Source: Candidatus Omnitrophica bacterium CG02_land_8_20_14_3_00__42_8 (GTDB lineage Bacteria; Omnitrophota; Gorgyraeia; Gorgyraeales; Gorgyraeaceae). Taken from it: a DNA stretch of 7,046 nt. Positions within the stretch are counted from its first letter, which is position 1. The number at the start of each line of letters is the position of its first letter. The notes under the pieces were generated by a model. That model was not told where the DNA came from, ran no database searches, and saw only the letters and a list, made by a program, of their open reading frames with translations. Shown here piece after piece: positions 1 through 5,706 of the stretch. Where the stretch lies: contig PEUD01000148.1 in the NCBI GenBank assembly GCA_002780805.1, positions 1 through 7,046 on the forward strand, in the 5' to 3' direction. A program made the position numbers and the translations under genes.

Positions 1-14
1 CTTGGCATGCATGC

Positions 15-43
15 ATTGTATCTCTGTAAAATTCGAGTGTCAA
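15..43 (-). promoter_or_regulatory. Near-consensus sigma-70 promoter reading out of the left edge
   Basis: On the minus strand TTGACA (43-38, 6 of 6) is followed after 17 bases by TACAAT (20-15, 5 of 6). Transcription would start near base 8 and serve a gene outside the window. It lies 33 bases after the bioA stop, with no terminator between. The 76 bases left of bioA otherwise contain only the motif at 50-65 and a small palindrome GCATGCATGC at 5-14. Confidence 0.55.
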
Positions 44-49
44 GATATT

Positions 50-65
50 AAATGAACCTGTCCCC
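50..65 (-). repeat. GGGGACAGGTTCATTT motif just after bioA (possible transposase-flank sequence)
   Basis: Eleven bases past the bioA stop the minus strand reads GGGGACAGGTTCATTT. From memory, very similar GGGGACAGGTTC or GGGGACAGAC strings are common next to REP-associated Y1-type (IS200-like) transposase genes in environmental bacteria. No second copy or transposase is in the window, so this is only a pointer to what may follow beyond the left edge. Confidence 0.3.
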
Positions 66-76
66 TTTTCTTTCCC

Positions 77-1441
77 TTACCTATTTTCTGACATGGATTC
101 AATCACGGAAAAGGTCCTATCTATAATATCCTCAAGCTCATTTATATTAATGCATAGCGGCAGGAATAAATATATTACATTACCTAACGGCCTTAAAATA
201 ATGTTTTTTTCAAGGCCCATTTTATAGGCCTCCAGGCCAATCCTCTCCTTAAACCCAAAACCTTGTTTAGTCTTTTTATCCTTTACTAGTTCCAGCGCTC
301 CAATCAAGCCGATGCCTCGGACATCTCCTACTATAGATAGGCCCTTAAATCTTTCCAGGGCATCCTGAAATACGGGAATAATATTTTTTATCCTATCCAG
401 AGTCTTTTCCTTTTCAAAAATCTCTAAACTTGCTAATGCCGCGGAACAAGAAATAGGATTCGCGGTATATGTATGGCCATGATAAAAAGTCTTTTTTTTC
501 TCATAATCATCATAAAATGCCTGATAAATCTTTTCTGTAGTTAAAGTCAAAGCCAAAGGCAGATATCCGCCTGTAATCCCTTTGGATAAACAAATAAAAT
601 CCGGCTGAATGCCGGGCAAGTGCTGGCAGGCGAACATCTTTCCTGTGCGGCCAAAACCAGTAGCTACTTCATCTATGATTAAATGCACGTTGTATCTTTT
701 GGCTAACTCTGCAACCTTTGATAAATATTCCTTGGGATAAACAATCATGCCGCCTGCAGCCAAAACCAAAGGCTCAATGATTATCGCAGAGCAAATCTTA
801 GACTTCTCTTTCAATAATTTTTCAAGCGGCCTTATGCAATCAATCTTGCAGGCAGGCTTATTTTTACCCGCCGGGCAGCGATAGCAATATGGAGAAGGCA
901 CCTTAAAAGAAGAAAAAAACATCGGAGAAAATACTTCATTAAAAATACTCTTCCCGCTGACGCTCATTGTCCCGATAGTATCCCCATGGTAACCATAATC
1001 TAACGAAATAAACCTGGATCTTCCGGCCTTAGCTGTATTCTTCCAGTACTGGAAAGACATCTTCATCGCCGTTTCTACAGAGGTAGAGCCGTTATCTGAA
1101 AAAAAGACCTTGGTTAAATTCTTCGGCGCAATAGAAAGAATTTTTTCGGCAAGAAGGATGGCGCTCTTATGGGTAAAGCCTGCAAATAGGACATGCTCAA
1201 GAGAATCAAGCTGTTTTTTAACGGCCCTTTTAATCTTTGGATGATTGTGTCCGTGGACATTGCACCACCAGCTTGAGATCGTATCATAATAGAATTTCCC
1301 CTGGTAATCATAGAGCTTCGCGCCCCTTGCCTTTTCTATCAATAACGGAGGCAGATCTTTAGTATCCTTCATCTGTGTATAAGGATGCCAGATAAACTCT
1401 AAATCTTTCCTGATCCATTTATTTATAGGATAGCTCTGCAT
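77..1441 (-). CDS. bioA: Adenosylmethionine/lysine-8-amino-7-oxononanoate aminotransferase BioA
   Basis: Class III PLP aminotransferase that converts KAPA to 7,8-diaminopelargonate (DAPA). The 454 residues are complete. Signatures include WHPYTQMKD (18-26, with Tyr21), SSWWCNVHGHNHP (57-68), SDNGSTSVETAMKM (115-128), GYHGDTIGTMSVSG (150-163), Asp257 in IIDEVATGFGR, the PLP lysine Lys287 in LSKGITGGYLP, HGHTYTANP (321-329) and Arg417 in LRPLGNV. The overall wording (FQYWKN, GKMFAC.H, KGITGGYLP, IYxAFYDDYE) is closer to the Bacillus subtilis enzyme, which uses lysine as amino donor, than to the SAM-using E. coli enzyme; the donor here is therefore uncertain. A cysteine-rich insert, CYRCPAGKNKPACKIDC (186-202), is present. 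It is the last gene of the operon; no terminator hairpin is seen after the TAA. Confidence 0.96.
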   Translation of the reverse strand: MQSYPINKWIRKDLEFIWHPYTQMKDTKDLPPLLIEKARGAKLYDYQGKFYYDTISSWWCNVHGHNHPKIKRAVKKQLDSLEHVLFAGFTHKSAILLAEKILSIAPKNLTKVFFSDNGSTSVETAMKMSFQYWKNTAKAGRSRFISLDYGYHGDTIGTMSVSGKSIFNEVFSPMFFSSFKVPSPYCYRCPAGKNKPACKIDCIRPLEKLLKEKSKICSAIIIEPLVLAAGGMIVYPKEYLSKVAELAKRYNVHLIIDEVATGFGRTGKMFACQHLPGIQPDFICLSKGITGGYLPLALTLTTEKIYQAFYDDYEKKKTFYHGHTYTANPISCSAALASLEIFEKEKTLDRIKNIIPVFQDALERFKGLSIVGDVRGIGLIGALELVKDKKTKQGFGFKERIGLEAYKMGLEKNIILRPLGNVIYLFLPLCININELEDIIDRTFSVIESMSENR

Positions 1442-2115
1442 ATCCTCTCTCCTATAGGGATAAACTCCTTGTATAGTTTATCAAATCTATTTCTCCAGGC
1501 TAAAACTCCAAAAATCTTTTCTTTGCTTAATGCCTTTACAATAAGAGGGTTGTCTTTAAGCACAATTTTATTCCCGTTCTTTAGATTATTAAATACTATG
1601 CCTAATATTTTTATATTTCTTCTTCTTAAAGCCTCTATGGCCAGAAGCGTATGATTAATCGCGCCTAATTTATTCTGCGCCACAATTAACACGGCTAAAT
1701 CGAGCTTCTTAGCTATATCTATCACTAATTTTTTTTTATTAAAAGGGACTAAAACTCCTCCAATGCCTTCTACGATAACAAAATCAAAGTCCCGGGATAA
1801 GCACTTGAAACTCTTTATAATTTTATCCGGATTGATCCTCTTGTGTTCAATTGAGCATGCCAGATGCGGAGAGGCGGCTGTTTTAAAGACATAGGGTGAA
1901 ATGCAATCCAGATAATCTTTTATATCATTTTTATCACAGCCCATAATCTTAAGGTGCGACCCGGCATCCGTAGATATAAATTCAGGACAGCCTGTCTCGA
2001 CCCACTTCTGCGTGATGACATTATGCCCTTTTTCCAGCATATACCTTGCGAGAAGCCCTGTGAGCACTGTCTTGCCTGTTCCTGTGTCTGTGCCTGTAAC
2101 AAATATCCCTTTCAT
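1423..2115 (-). CDS. bioD: Dethiobiotin synthetase BioD
   Basis: ATP-dependent synthetase that closes the ureido ring by carboxylating DAPA to dethiobiotin. From ATG 2115 it has 230 residues (E. coli 225). The P-loop GTDTGTGKT is at residues 8-16, with Lys15 and Thr16 as in E. coli. The substrate lysine Lys37 lies in QKWVETG, where E. coli has KPVASG, so the usual Pro38 is Trp. Glu116 is in VEGIGG, and SPHLACS is at about 82-88. The frame continues upstream to a TTG at 2184, but those 23 codons are the repeat and hairpin region overlapping bioC, and not BioD-like. ATG 2115 has GGAAG (2129-2125) nine bases before it. Its end overlaps bioA by 19 nt. Confidence 0.95.
   Translation of the reverse strand: MKGIFVTGTDTGTGKTVLTGLLARYMLEKGHNVITQKWVETGCPEFISTDAGSHLKIMGCDKNDIKDYLDCISPYVFKTAASPHLACSIEHKRINPDKIIKSFKCLSRDFDFVIVEGIGGVLVPFNKKKLVIDIAKKLDLAVLIVAQNKLGAINHTLLAIEALRRRNIKILGIVFNNLKNGNKIVLKDNPLIVKALSKEKIFGVLAWRNRFDKLYKEFIPIGERICRAIL
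1444..1453 (-). promoter_or_regulatory. Strong ribosome binding site for bioA inside the bioD end
   Basis: The minus strand reads AGGAGAGAGG two bases before the bioA ATG (its GGAG core is seven bases away). It is the clearest Shine-Dalgarno in the window and settles the bioA start at 1441. It lies within the last codons of bioD, so bioA translation can be coupled to, but does not need, bioD translation. Confidence 0.8.
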
Positions 2116-2175
2116 CCCGCTCTTCTTCCAATTGTCTATCCCGCTCTTAGGAAGGGCGGGGCTCACCCCGCTCTT
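2114..2175 (-). repeat. Three in-phase direct copies of AAGAGCGGGRT at the bioC-bioD junction
   Basis: On the minus strand AAGAGCGGG occurs at 2175-2167, 2148-2140 and 2124-2116, followed by GT, AT and AT. The steps are 27 and 24 nt, both multiples of three, so the copies share a reading frame that is open into bioD and would spell Lys-Ser-Gly each time. The third copy ends in the bioD ATG and the first lies in the 5' arm of the bioC-end hairpin. Upstream of bioD no in-frame ATG exists in this stretch, only GTG and TTG. The function is unknown. It may be a local duplication or part of a dispersed lineage-specific element. Confidence 0.75.
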
Positions 2176-2178
2176 CCC
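2149..2178 (-). other. Strong hairpin at the bioC stop codon
   Basis: On the minus strand, G2178 to G2166 pairs with C2161 to T2149 around a TGAG loop. The inner six pairs GCGGGG/CCCCGC are perfect, followed by one A-C mismatch, six more pairs counting a closing G-U. The loop contains the bioC TGA. No U-rich run follows (the next bases are AAGAGCGG), so it does not look like an intrinsic terminator. A role in mRNA processing, stability or bioC/bioD translational balance is possible but is inference. The GC-rich character contrasts with the AT-rich surroundings. Confidence 0.7.
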
Positions 2179-2924
2179 TGGCAAAAGAAAGCCTGATAGG
2201 TTGCCCTTATTTTATGGAATTTATTTAAATAAACCTGCTCTATTTCTTTAAGGTTCCTGCGATTAAATGATTTATTTCCCAAACTGCACCCTCTTATACC
2301 CGTATATTTTATTTTATTCAGAAGGCCCATGAGGCTGGGAAAAGATTCTTCGTATTTTATTTCTTCTATCCTTACATCTTTAAAATTATCATAAAGGATC
2401 TTTTCTATTTTCTCCTGAAAGGTAAAACCAGCTGCCGCAATAGAGTTGTGCCTCAAAACGCATTTTAAAGAAAAGTCAAGTTCCCAGAATGTGAGCGGGC
2501 CGAATACGGAAAATAAGATAACGCCGTCTTCTTTAAGCAAATTTCTGTATTTTAGCAGGGCCTTCTCCAGATCCTCAAACCACTGGAAACACGCATTGGA
2601 AGTTATTAAATCAAATTCTTCATCCAGATTCATGGTTTCCGCGTCCAGCACCATTAATTCGACATCTCTATCCCGCAGTTTATCGCCTGCAACCTCAATC
2701 ATTTTATCGGATATGTCCACAGCCTTGATATTTGCGTCCTTGAATTTATTCTTGAGTAAAAGCGTATAATTACCTGTGCCGCAGCCTGCTTCAAGGATTC
2801 TGTTAAAATGGCCTTTTTTTATCCTGTTTAAGAGCTCAAGGCCTGCCTTGCGCTGCACATCGGCATATTGATCATAGACGTGAGCATACCTGGAGAAATT
2901 CCTAGTTATGGTTTTTTTATCCAT
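2163..2924 (-). CDS. bioC: Malonyl-ACP O-methyltransferase BioC
   Basis: SAM-dependent methyltransferase that caps the free carboxyl of malonyl-ACP so that it can enter fatty acid elongation and become pimeloyl-ACP methyl ester. The protein has 253 residues, a normal BioC length. The N-terminal FSRYAHVYDQYADVQ (about 10-24) is typical of BioC. The SAM-binding motif I ILEAGCGTG is at 43-51, the acidic residue after strand 2 is Asp70 in AVDIS, and SNACFQWF (109-116) is the family block near the active site. The C-terminal region has KYTGIRG and RATYQAFFCQGRAG. The ATG at 2924 has a good Shine-Dalgarno, AAAGAGAGG (2937-2929), four bases away and inside the end of bioH, and overlaps that gene by 8 nt. 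The last codons and TGA stop form part of a strong hairpin. Confidence 0.95.
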   Translation of the reverse strand: MDKKTITRNFSRYAHVYDQYADVQRKAGLELLNRIKKGHFNRILEAGCGTGNYTLLLKNKFKDANIKAVDISDKMIEVAGDKLRDRDVELMVLDAETMNLDEEFDLITSNACFQWFEDLEKALLKYRNLLKEDGVILFSVFGPLTFWELDFSLKCVLRHNSIAAAGFTFQEKIEKILYDNFKDVRIEEIKYEESFPSLMGLLNKIKYTGIRGCSLGNKSFNRRNLKEIEQVYLNKFHKIRATYQAFFCQGRAG

Positions 2925-3615
2925 TGATCCTCTCTTTAAAATCGGGATTTAAAAACAAAAGGTGCCCTGTCCCGTTCATGCATATAAACTCTGCATGCGC
3001 TAAGGAAGATTTTATTTCCAGGGCTTCTTCAAGCGGCGCTATCCTGTCCTCCGCACCATGAAAAATTCTTATCTTCCTTACTCCGGATAAAGATTCATGG
3101 TTCATCTCGGCATTTGAAAGATATTCTAATCCTTCTATGAGACATTCAACGCTCATGTCATCTAAGTATTGCTTTAATAGATTCTCTTTAAACCAGTCAA
3201 GGCATGGATTATCCCCGGGAGAAAAACAATCAAGATAAAACTTATAAAGAAAAGCCCTTTTATTCTTCTTAACCTTAAACCCTATATCTTCCAGAAACTT
3301 TTTATCGTATCTCTTCCGTATGCTTGATAAAATGAGTTCGTCTATTTTCCCGGGATTATCCGAAGCAAACCCTGAAGCTATAAACCCTCCCTGTGACCAG
3401 CCAAAGAGCGAAACATGATCTATAGAGCTTGCTTTTAAAAATTCTGATAATCTATTTTTAAAATCAAACGGATTAAGATCGATAGGCAGTAAATAATTAT
3501 AATTTAAGTCCAGGGTATTAAAAATCCGGTAATCCGTTGCCCAGCCCGGCACTAAAATCATGATATCTTTAAAACCCCTTTTGACTATTTTAAATTTTGA
3601 TTCCACGGATATCAT
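2917..3615 (-). CDS. bioH: BioH-like pimeloyl-ACP methyl ester esterase (alpha/beta hydrolase)
   Basis: The expected role is hydrolysis of pimeloyl-ACP methyl ester, which ends the BioC-initiated elongation cycle and gives BioF its substrate. From ATG 3615 the protein has 232 residues (E. coli BioH has 256). A complete alpha/beta-hydrolase triad is visible: Ser74 in the nucleophile elbow FGWSQGG, Asp190 in HGAEDRIAP and His218 in GTGHLLF. The oxyanion-loop motif reads VPGWATD where BioH has LHGWG. The short cap between residues 100 and 155 is lysine- and aromatic-rich. Several unrelated-by-name hydrolases fill this role (BioH, BioG, BioK, BioJ, BioV); GWSxGG and the C-terminal layout favour BioH, and position between bioF and bioC supports the role strongly. 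The start is ambiguous: a TTG (3618) precedes the ATG directly and a GTG at 3606 is in frame. It overlaps bioF by 26 nt and bioC by 8 nt. Confidence 0.8.
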   Translation of the reverse strand: MISVESKFKIVKRGFKDIMILVPGWATDYRIFNTLDLNYNYLLPIDLNPFDFKNRLSEFLKASSIDHVSLFGWSQGGFIASGFASDNPGKIDELILSSIRKRYDKKFLEDIGFKVKKNKRAFLYKFYLDCFSPGDNPCLDWFKENLLKQYLDDMSVECLIEGLEYLSNAEMNHESLSGVRKIRIFHGAEDRIAPLEEALEIKSSLAHAEFICMNGTGHLLFLNPDFKERING

Positions 3616-4741
3616 CAATGAGTTTATCCAGTATCTCTTTTGTATGATAAAAAGTCAGAGAAATCCTTAAACGCGCTTCGCCTTGCGGAACCGTGGGCGG
3701 CCTTATTGGTAAAATCCAGTATCCCTTATCCTGCAGCCTCTTTGCAAATTCCACAGTTTTAAGGTTATCGCCTATAATCACCGGGATTATCTGGGAATCC
3801 CCTCTTATATCAAAGCCGTTTCTTTTCAACGCATTGCGGAAATACTGCGCGGATTCCAGAAGCCTAATTCTACGCCAGGGCTCTTCTTCCACTAATCTGA
3901 TACTCTTCAGATTGGACGCGATTATTCCGGGCGGCAAGGCTGTTGAATATATAAAACTTCTACAGGTATTTATCAGGTATGCGGCTACTTTCCCTGAAGC
4001 AGCTAAATAAGCGCCAAAACTTCCCAATGCCTTGCTGAAAGTGCCCATAATAAAATCCACCTGTTCCGCAAGCCCATATTCCTCAACCATACCGCTGCCA
4101 TTCCTGCCAAATATACCTGTGGCGTGCGCTTCATCAACCATGATCTCGCAGTTATATTTTTCCTTTAAGCTGACAAGGCCTTTTAACAGGCATTTATCGC
4201 CATCCATACTAAAGATTGTCTCTGTGATAATCAGGGATTTTTTGAATTTTGCCCGCTCCTTTTTAAGCAAAGAATCCAGATGGGCTGTGTCATTGTGCTG
4301 AAAACGGAAAAATCTTGCGCCGGATAACAATATGCCATCTATAATGCTGGCGTGATTCAGACGGTCAGAAAATATGCAGTCGTCTTTTGAAAAAAGAGAA
4401 CTGATAATACCCACGTTCCCCTGATAGCCGGAATTAAAAATCAGGGCTGCTTCTTTCTTTTTAAATTGCGCTATTTTCTCCTCCAGTTGATGGTGCAGGC
4501 TAAGATCTCCGCTTAGAAGACGCGAAGAGCAGCTGGAAGCGCCGAACTCATCAATCGCATCCTTACCTGCCCGGATAAGCCCTGGATGAGCGGACAATCC
4601 CAGATAATCGTTAGAAGAAAAATCAATATATTCTTTATCTTCCACTCTTATCTTACCTCCGGACCTGGCAAGGATGGGCCTTAAAGTCCTTAATAACTCT
4701 GCATCCAGCCTTTGTCTTAAAAATTCATCTATTTCTGCCAT
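3590..4741 (-). CDS. bioF: 8-amino-7-oxononanoate (KAPA) synthase BioF
   Basis: PLP enzyme of the alpha-oxoamine synthase family; it condenses pimeloyl-ACP (or -CoA) with L-alanine to KAPA, releasing CO2. From ATG 4741 the protein has 383 residues, against 384 in E. coli. Visible signatures are YIDFSSNDYLGL (about 38-49), SSRLLSGDLSLHHQLE (about 72-87), His130 in DRLNHAS, Asp203 and His206 in VDEAHATG, and the PLP lysine Lys237 in GTFSKALGSFG, each near its E. coli counterpart. The frame extends ten codons to a TTG at 4771, but that part is not family-like. ATG 4741 is preceded by AGAGAGG (4758-4752) with a somewhat long 10-base spacing, inside the bioB end. It overlaps bioB by 13 nt, which suggests translational coupling. 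Confidence 0.97.
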   Translation of the reverse strand: MAEIDEFLRQRLDAELLRTLRPILARSGGKIRVEDKEYIDFSSNDYLGLSAHPGLIRAGKDAIDEFGASSCSSRLLSGDLSLHHQLEEKIAQFKKKEAALIFNSGYQGNVGIISSLFSKDDCIFSDRLNHASIIDGILLSGARFFRFQHNDTAHLDSLLKKERAKFKKSLIITETIFSMDGDKCLLKGLVSLKEKYNCEIMVDEAHATGIFGRNGSGMVEEYGLAEQVDFIMGTFSKALGSFGAYLAASGKVAAYLINTCRSFIYSTALPPGIIASNLKSIRLVEEEPWRRIRLLESAQYFRNALKRNGFDIRGDSQIIPVIIGDNLKTVEFAKRLQDKGYWILPIRPPTVPQGEARLRISLTFYHTKEILDKLIDDIRGIKI

Positions 4742-5661
4742 AACATCTTGACCTCTCTGGCCAGGTTCCAATCTTCTTCAACCTCTCTTCCTTTGATGGT
4801 TAAATACCCTCCTATAAGCATACCATTGGCTCCTGACATAAAAGCAAGGGCCTGGAAGTCTTTCAAGACAGATTCCCTGCCTGCTGCTATTTTTATGGTC
4901 TTGTCCTTCAGGATAATCCTGAATATTGCGATTGTCTTTATTGCCTCGCTAGAGGAGAGCACAGGCCTGTTTTCAAAAAAAGTGCCTTTTATGGGAACCA
5001 GCATGTTTATGGGTACAGAATCCACATCTAATTCTTTTAATGTAAGCGCCATCTGGATCCTGTCATCCATAGTCTCCCCCAGGCCGATTATCCCGCCGCT
5101 GCAGACCTCCAGTCCTGCCATTTTGGCAGCCTTAATAGTTTTTATCCTGTCTTCAAATGTGTGCGTGGTCACAATGTTAGAAAAATAATCCCGGGATGTC
5201 TCTAAATTATGATGATACCGGGTTAATCCTGCCTTTTTTAATAAAGTCAGGCCAACACTATCCATACTGCCCAAAGAGGCGCACATCTTAATGCCGATTT
5301 TACTGGTTATTTCCCATATAGCATCAGTAATAATGTTTAATTCATCCCTCGCGAGTTTGCCGCCGCTGGTAACAATATCAAATCTCTCTGCGCCTATATC
5401 TTTAGCGCGTCTGGCAGACGCTATCATCTCGTCCTTTGTTTTTAAGGGGTAGGCGTTTATTCCTGTGGAATGCCTGGAAGATTGAGCGCAGAATTTACAG
5501 TCCTGGCTGCAATGCCCGGATTTTGCATTCATTATACTGCATAATTCCAGCCTATTGCCTGTGTTTTCTTTTCTTATTTTATCGGCAAGGGATATGAGTT
5601 CTATTAACGGCTGATCCAAAAGAGAATATAGTTTTGTCTTTTCCATCTTAGCGCTTTTCAT
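4729..5661 (-). CDS. bioB: Biotin synthase BioB (radical SAM), with non-E. coli auxiliary-cluster cysteines
   Basis: BioB inserts sulfur into dethiobiotin, the last step of biotin synthesis. The radical-SAM motif CSQDCKFC supplies Cys51, Cys55 and Cys58, followed by AQSSRHSTG. Of the E. coli auxiliary [2Fe-2S] ligands (Cys97, Cys128, Cys188, Arg260), counterparts of three are present: Cys127 in MCASLG, Cys187 in EVCSGG and Arg262 in AAGRES. The Cys97 counterpart is absent: that stretch reads RFDIVTSGG. An extra Cys41 occurs in LCSIMNAKSG, where E. coli has Ser. This resembles the reported Type II BioB of obligate anaerobes, which carries an auxiliary 4Fe-5S cluster. First gene of the bio operon, preceded by the BirA operator. 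The start is uncertain: ATG 5661 gives 310 residues and ATG 5646 gives 305; neither has a clear Shine-Dalgarno. The TAG stop lies 13 nt inside bioF. Confidence 0.96.
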   Translation of the reverse strand: MKSAKMEKTKLYSLLDQPLIELISLADKIRKENTGNRLELCSIMNAKSGHCSQDCKFCAQSSRHSTGINAYPLKTKDEMIASARRAKDIGAERFDIVTSGGKLARDELNIITDAIWEITSKIGIKMCASLGSMDSVGLTLLKKAGLTRYHHNLETSRDYFSNIVTTHTFEDRIKTIKAAKMAGLEVCSGGIIGLGETMDDRIQMALTLKELDVDSVPINMLVPIKGTFFENRPVLSSSEAIKTIAIFRIILKDKTIKIAAGRESVLKDFQALAFMSGANGMLIGGYLTIKGREVEEDWNLAREVKMLWQK

Positions 5662-5668
5662 TTTCTAT

Positions 5669-5700
5669 TTGTAAACTATTTTAATATATTTAGTTTACAA
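5669..5700. promoter_or_regulatory. BirA operator (bioO) in front of bioB
   Basis: The sequence is a perfect inverted repeat, TTGTAAACT (5669-5677), a 14-base AT-only spacer, then AGTTTACAA (5692-5700). This fits the known BirA box pattern TTGTAAACY-N14/15-RGTTTACAA of bacteria that use the DNA-binding form of biotin-protein ligase. It sits directly before the first biotin gene and brackets the putative -10. Biotinyl-AMP-bound BirA dimer is therefore expected to shut the operon when biotin is sufficient. The right half-site covers the thiH stop codon and its last codons. Pattern, symmetry and location agree, so the assignment is strong, although no birA gene is in the window. Confidence 0.9.
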
Positions 5701-5706
5701 TTGCAA
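5678..5706 (-). promoter_or_regulatory. Putative sigma-70 promoter of the biotin operon
   Basis: On the minus strand TTGCAA (5706-5701, 4 of 6 to TTGACA) is followed after exactly 17 bases by TAAAAT (5683-5678, 5 of 6 to TATAAT). Transcription would begin near 5671, about 10 nt before the bioB ATG at 5661 and about 25 nt before the alternative ATG at 5646. The -10 lies wholly between the two half-sites of the BirA operator, the arrangement expected for repression by occlusion. The promoter overlaps the last codons of thiH. Confidence is moderate because the region is AT-rich. Confidence 0.55.

Noticed and set aside
485..500. Homopolymer run in bioA as a possible slippage or frameshift site
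   Set aside because: It encodes a lysine run in KKKTFYHGHTYT, and conserved BioA sequence continues in the same frame on both sides, so nothing is broken.
2149..2178. Intrinsic terminator between bioC and bioD
   Set aside because: The hairpin is strong but neither strand has a T-rich run after it, and bioD and bioA follow in the same operon.
1954..2251. Two overlapping plus-strand ORFs (80 and 79 residues) across bioD and the bioC end
   Set aside because: They lie opposite conserved BioD and BioC coding sequence, have no recognisable domain, and the Cys/Pro-rich sequence follows from the complement of the P-loop and repeat region.
3693..4301. Plus-strand ORFs of 105 and 89 residues opposite bioF
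   Set aside because: They are antisense to conserved BioF motifs, with no supporting promoter or ribosome site noted.
4742..4771. Ten-codon upstream extension of BioF from a TTG
   Set aside because: It lies inside bioB, is not family-like, and ATG 4741 gives a normal 383-residue BioF.
4748..5188. 146-residue plus-strand ORF opposite bioB
   Set aside because: It is fully antisense to an unambiguous bioB, is Ser/Ile-rich low-complexity as expected of a shadow frame, and has no family resemblance.
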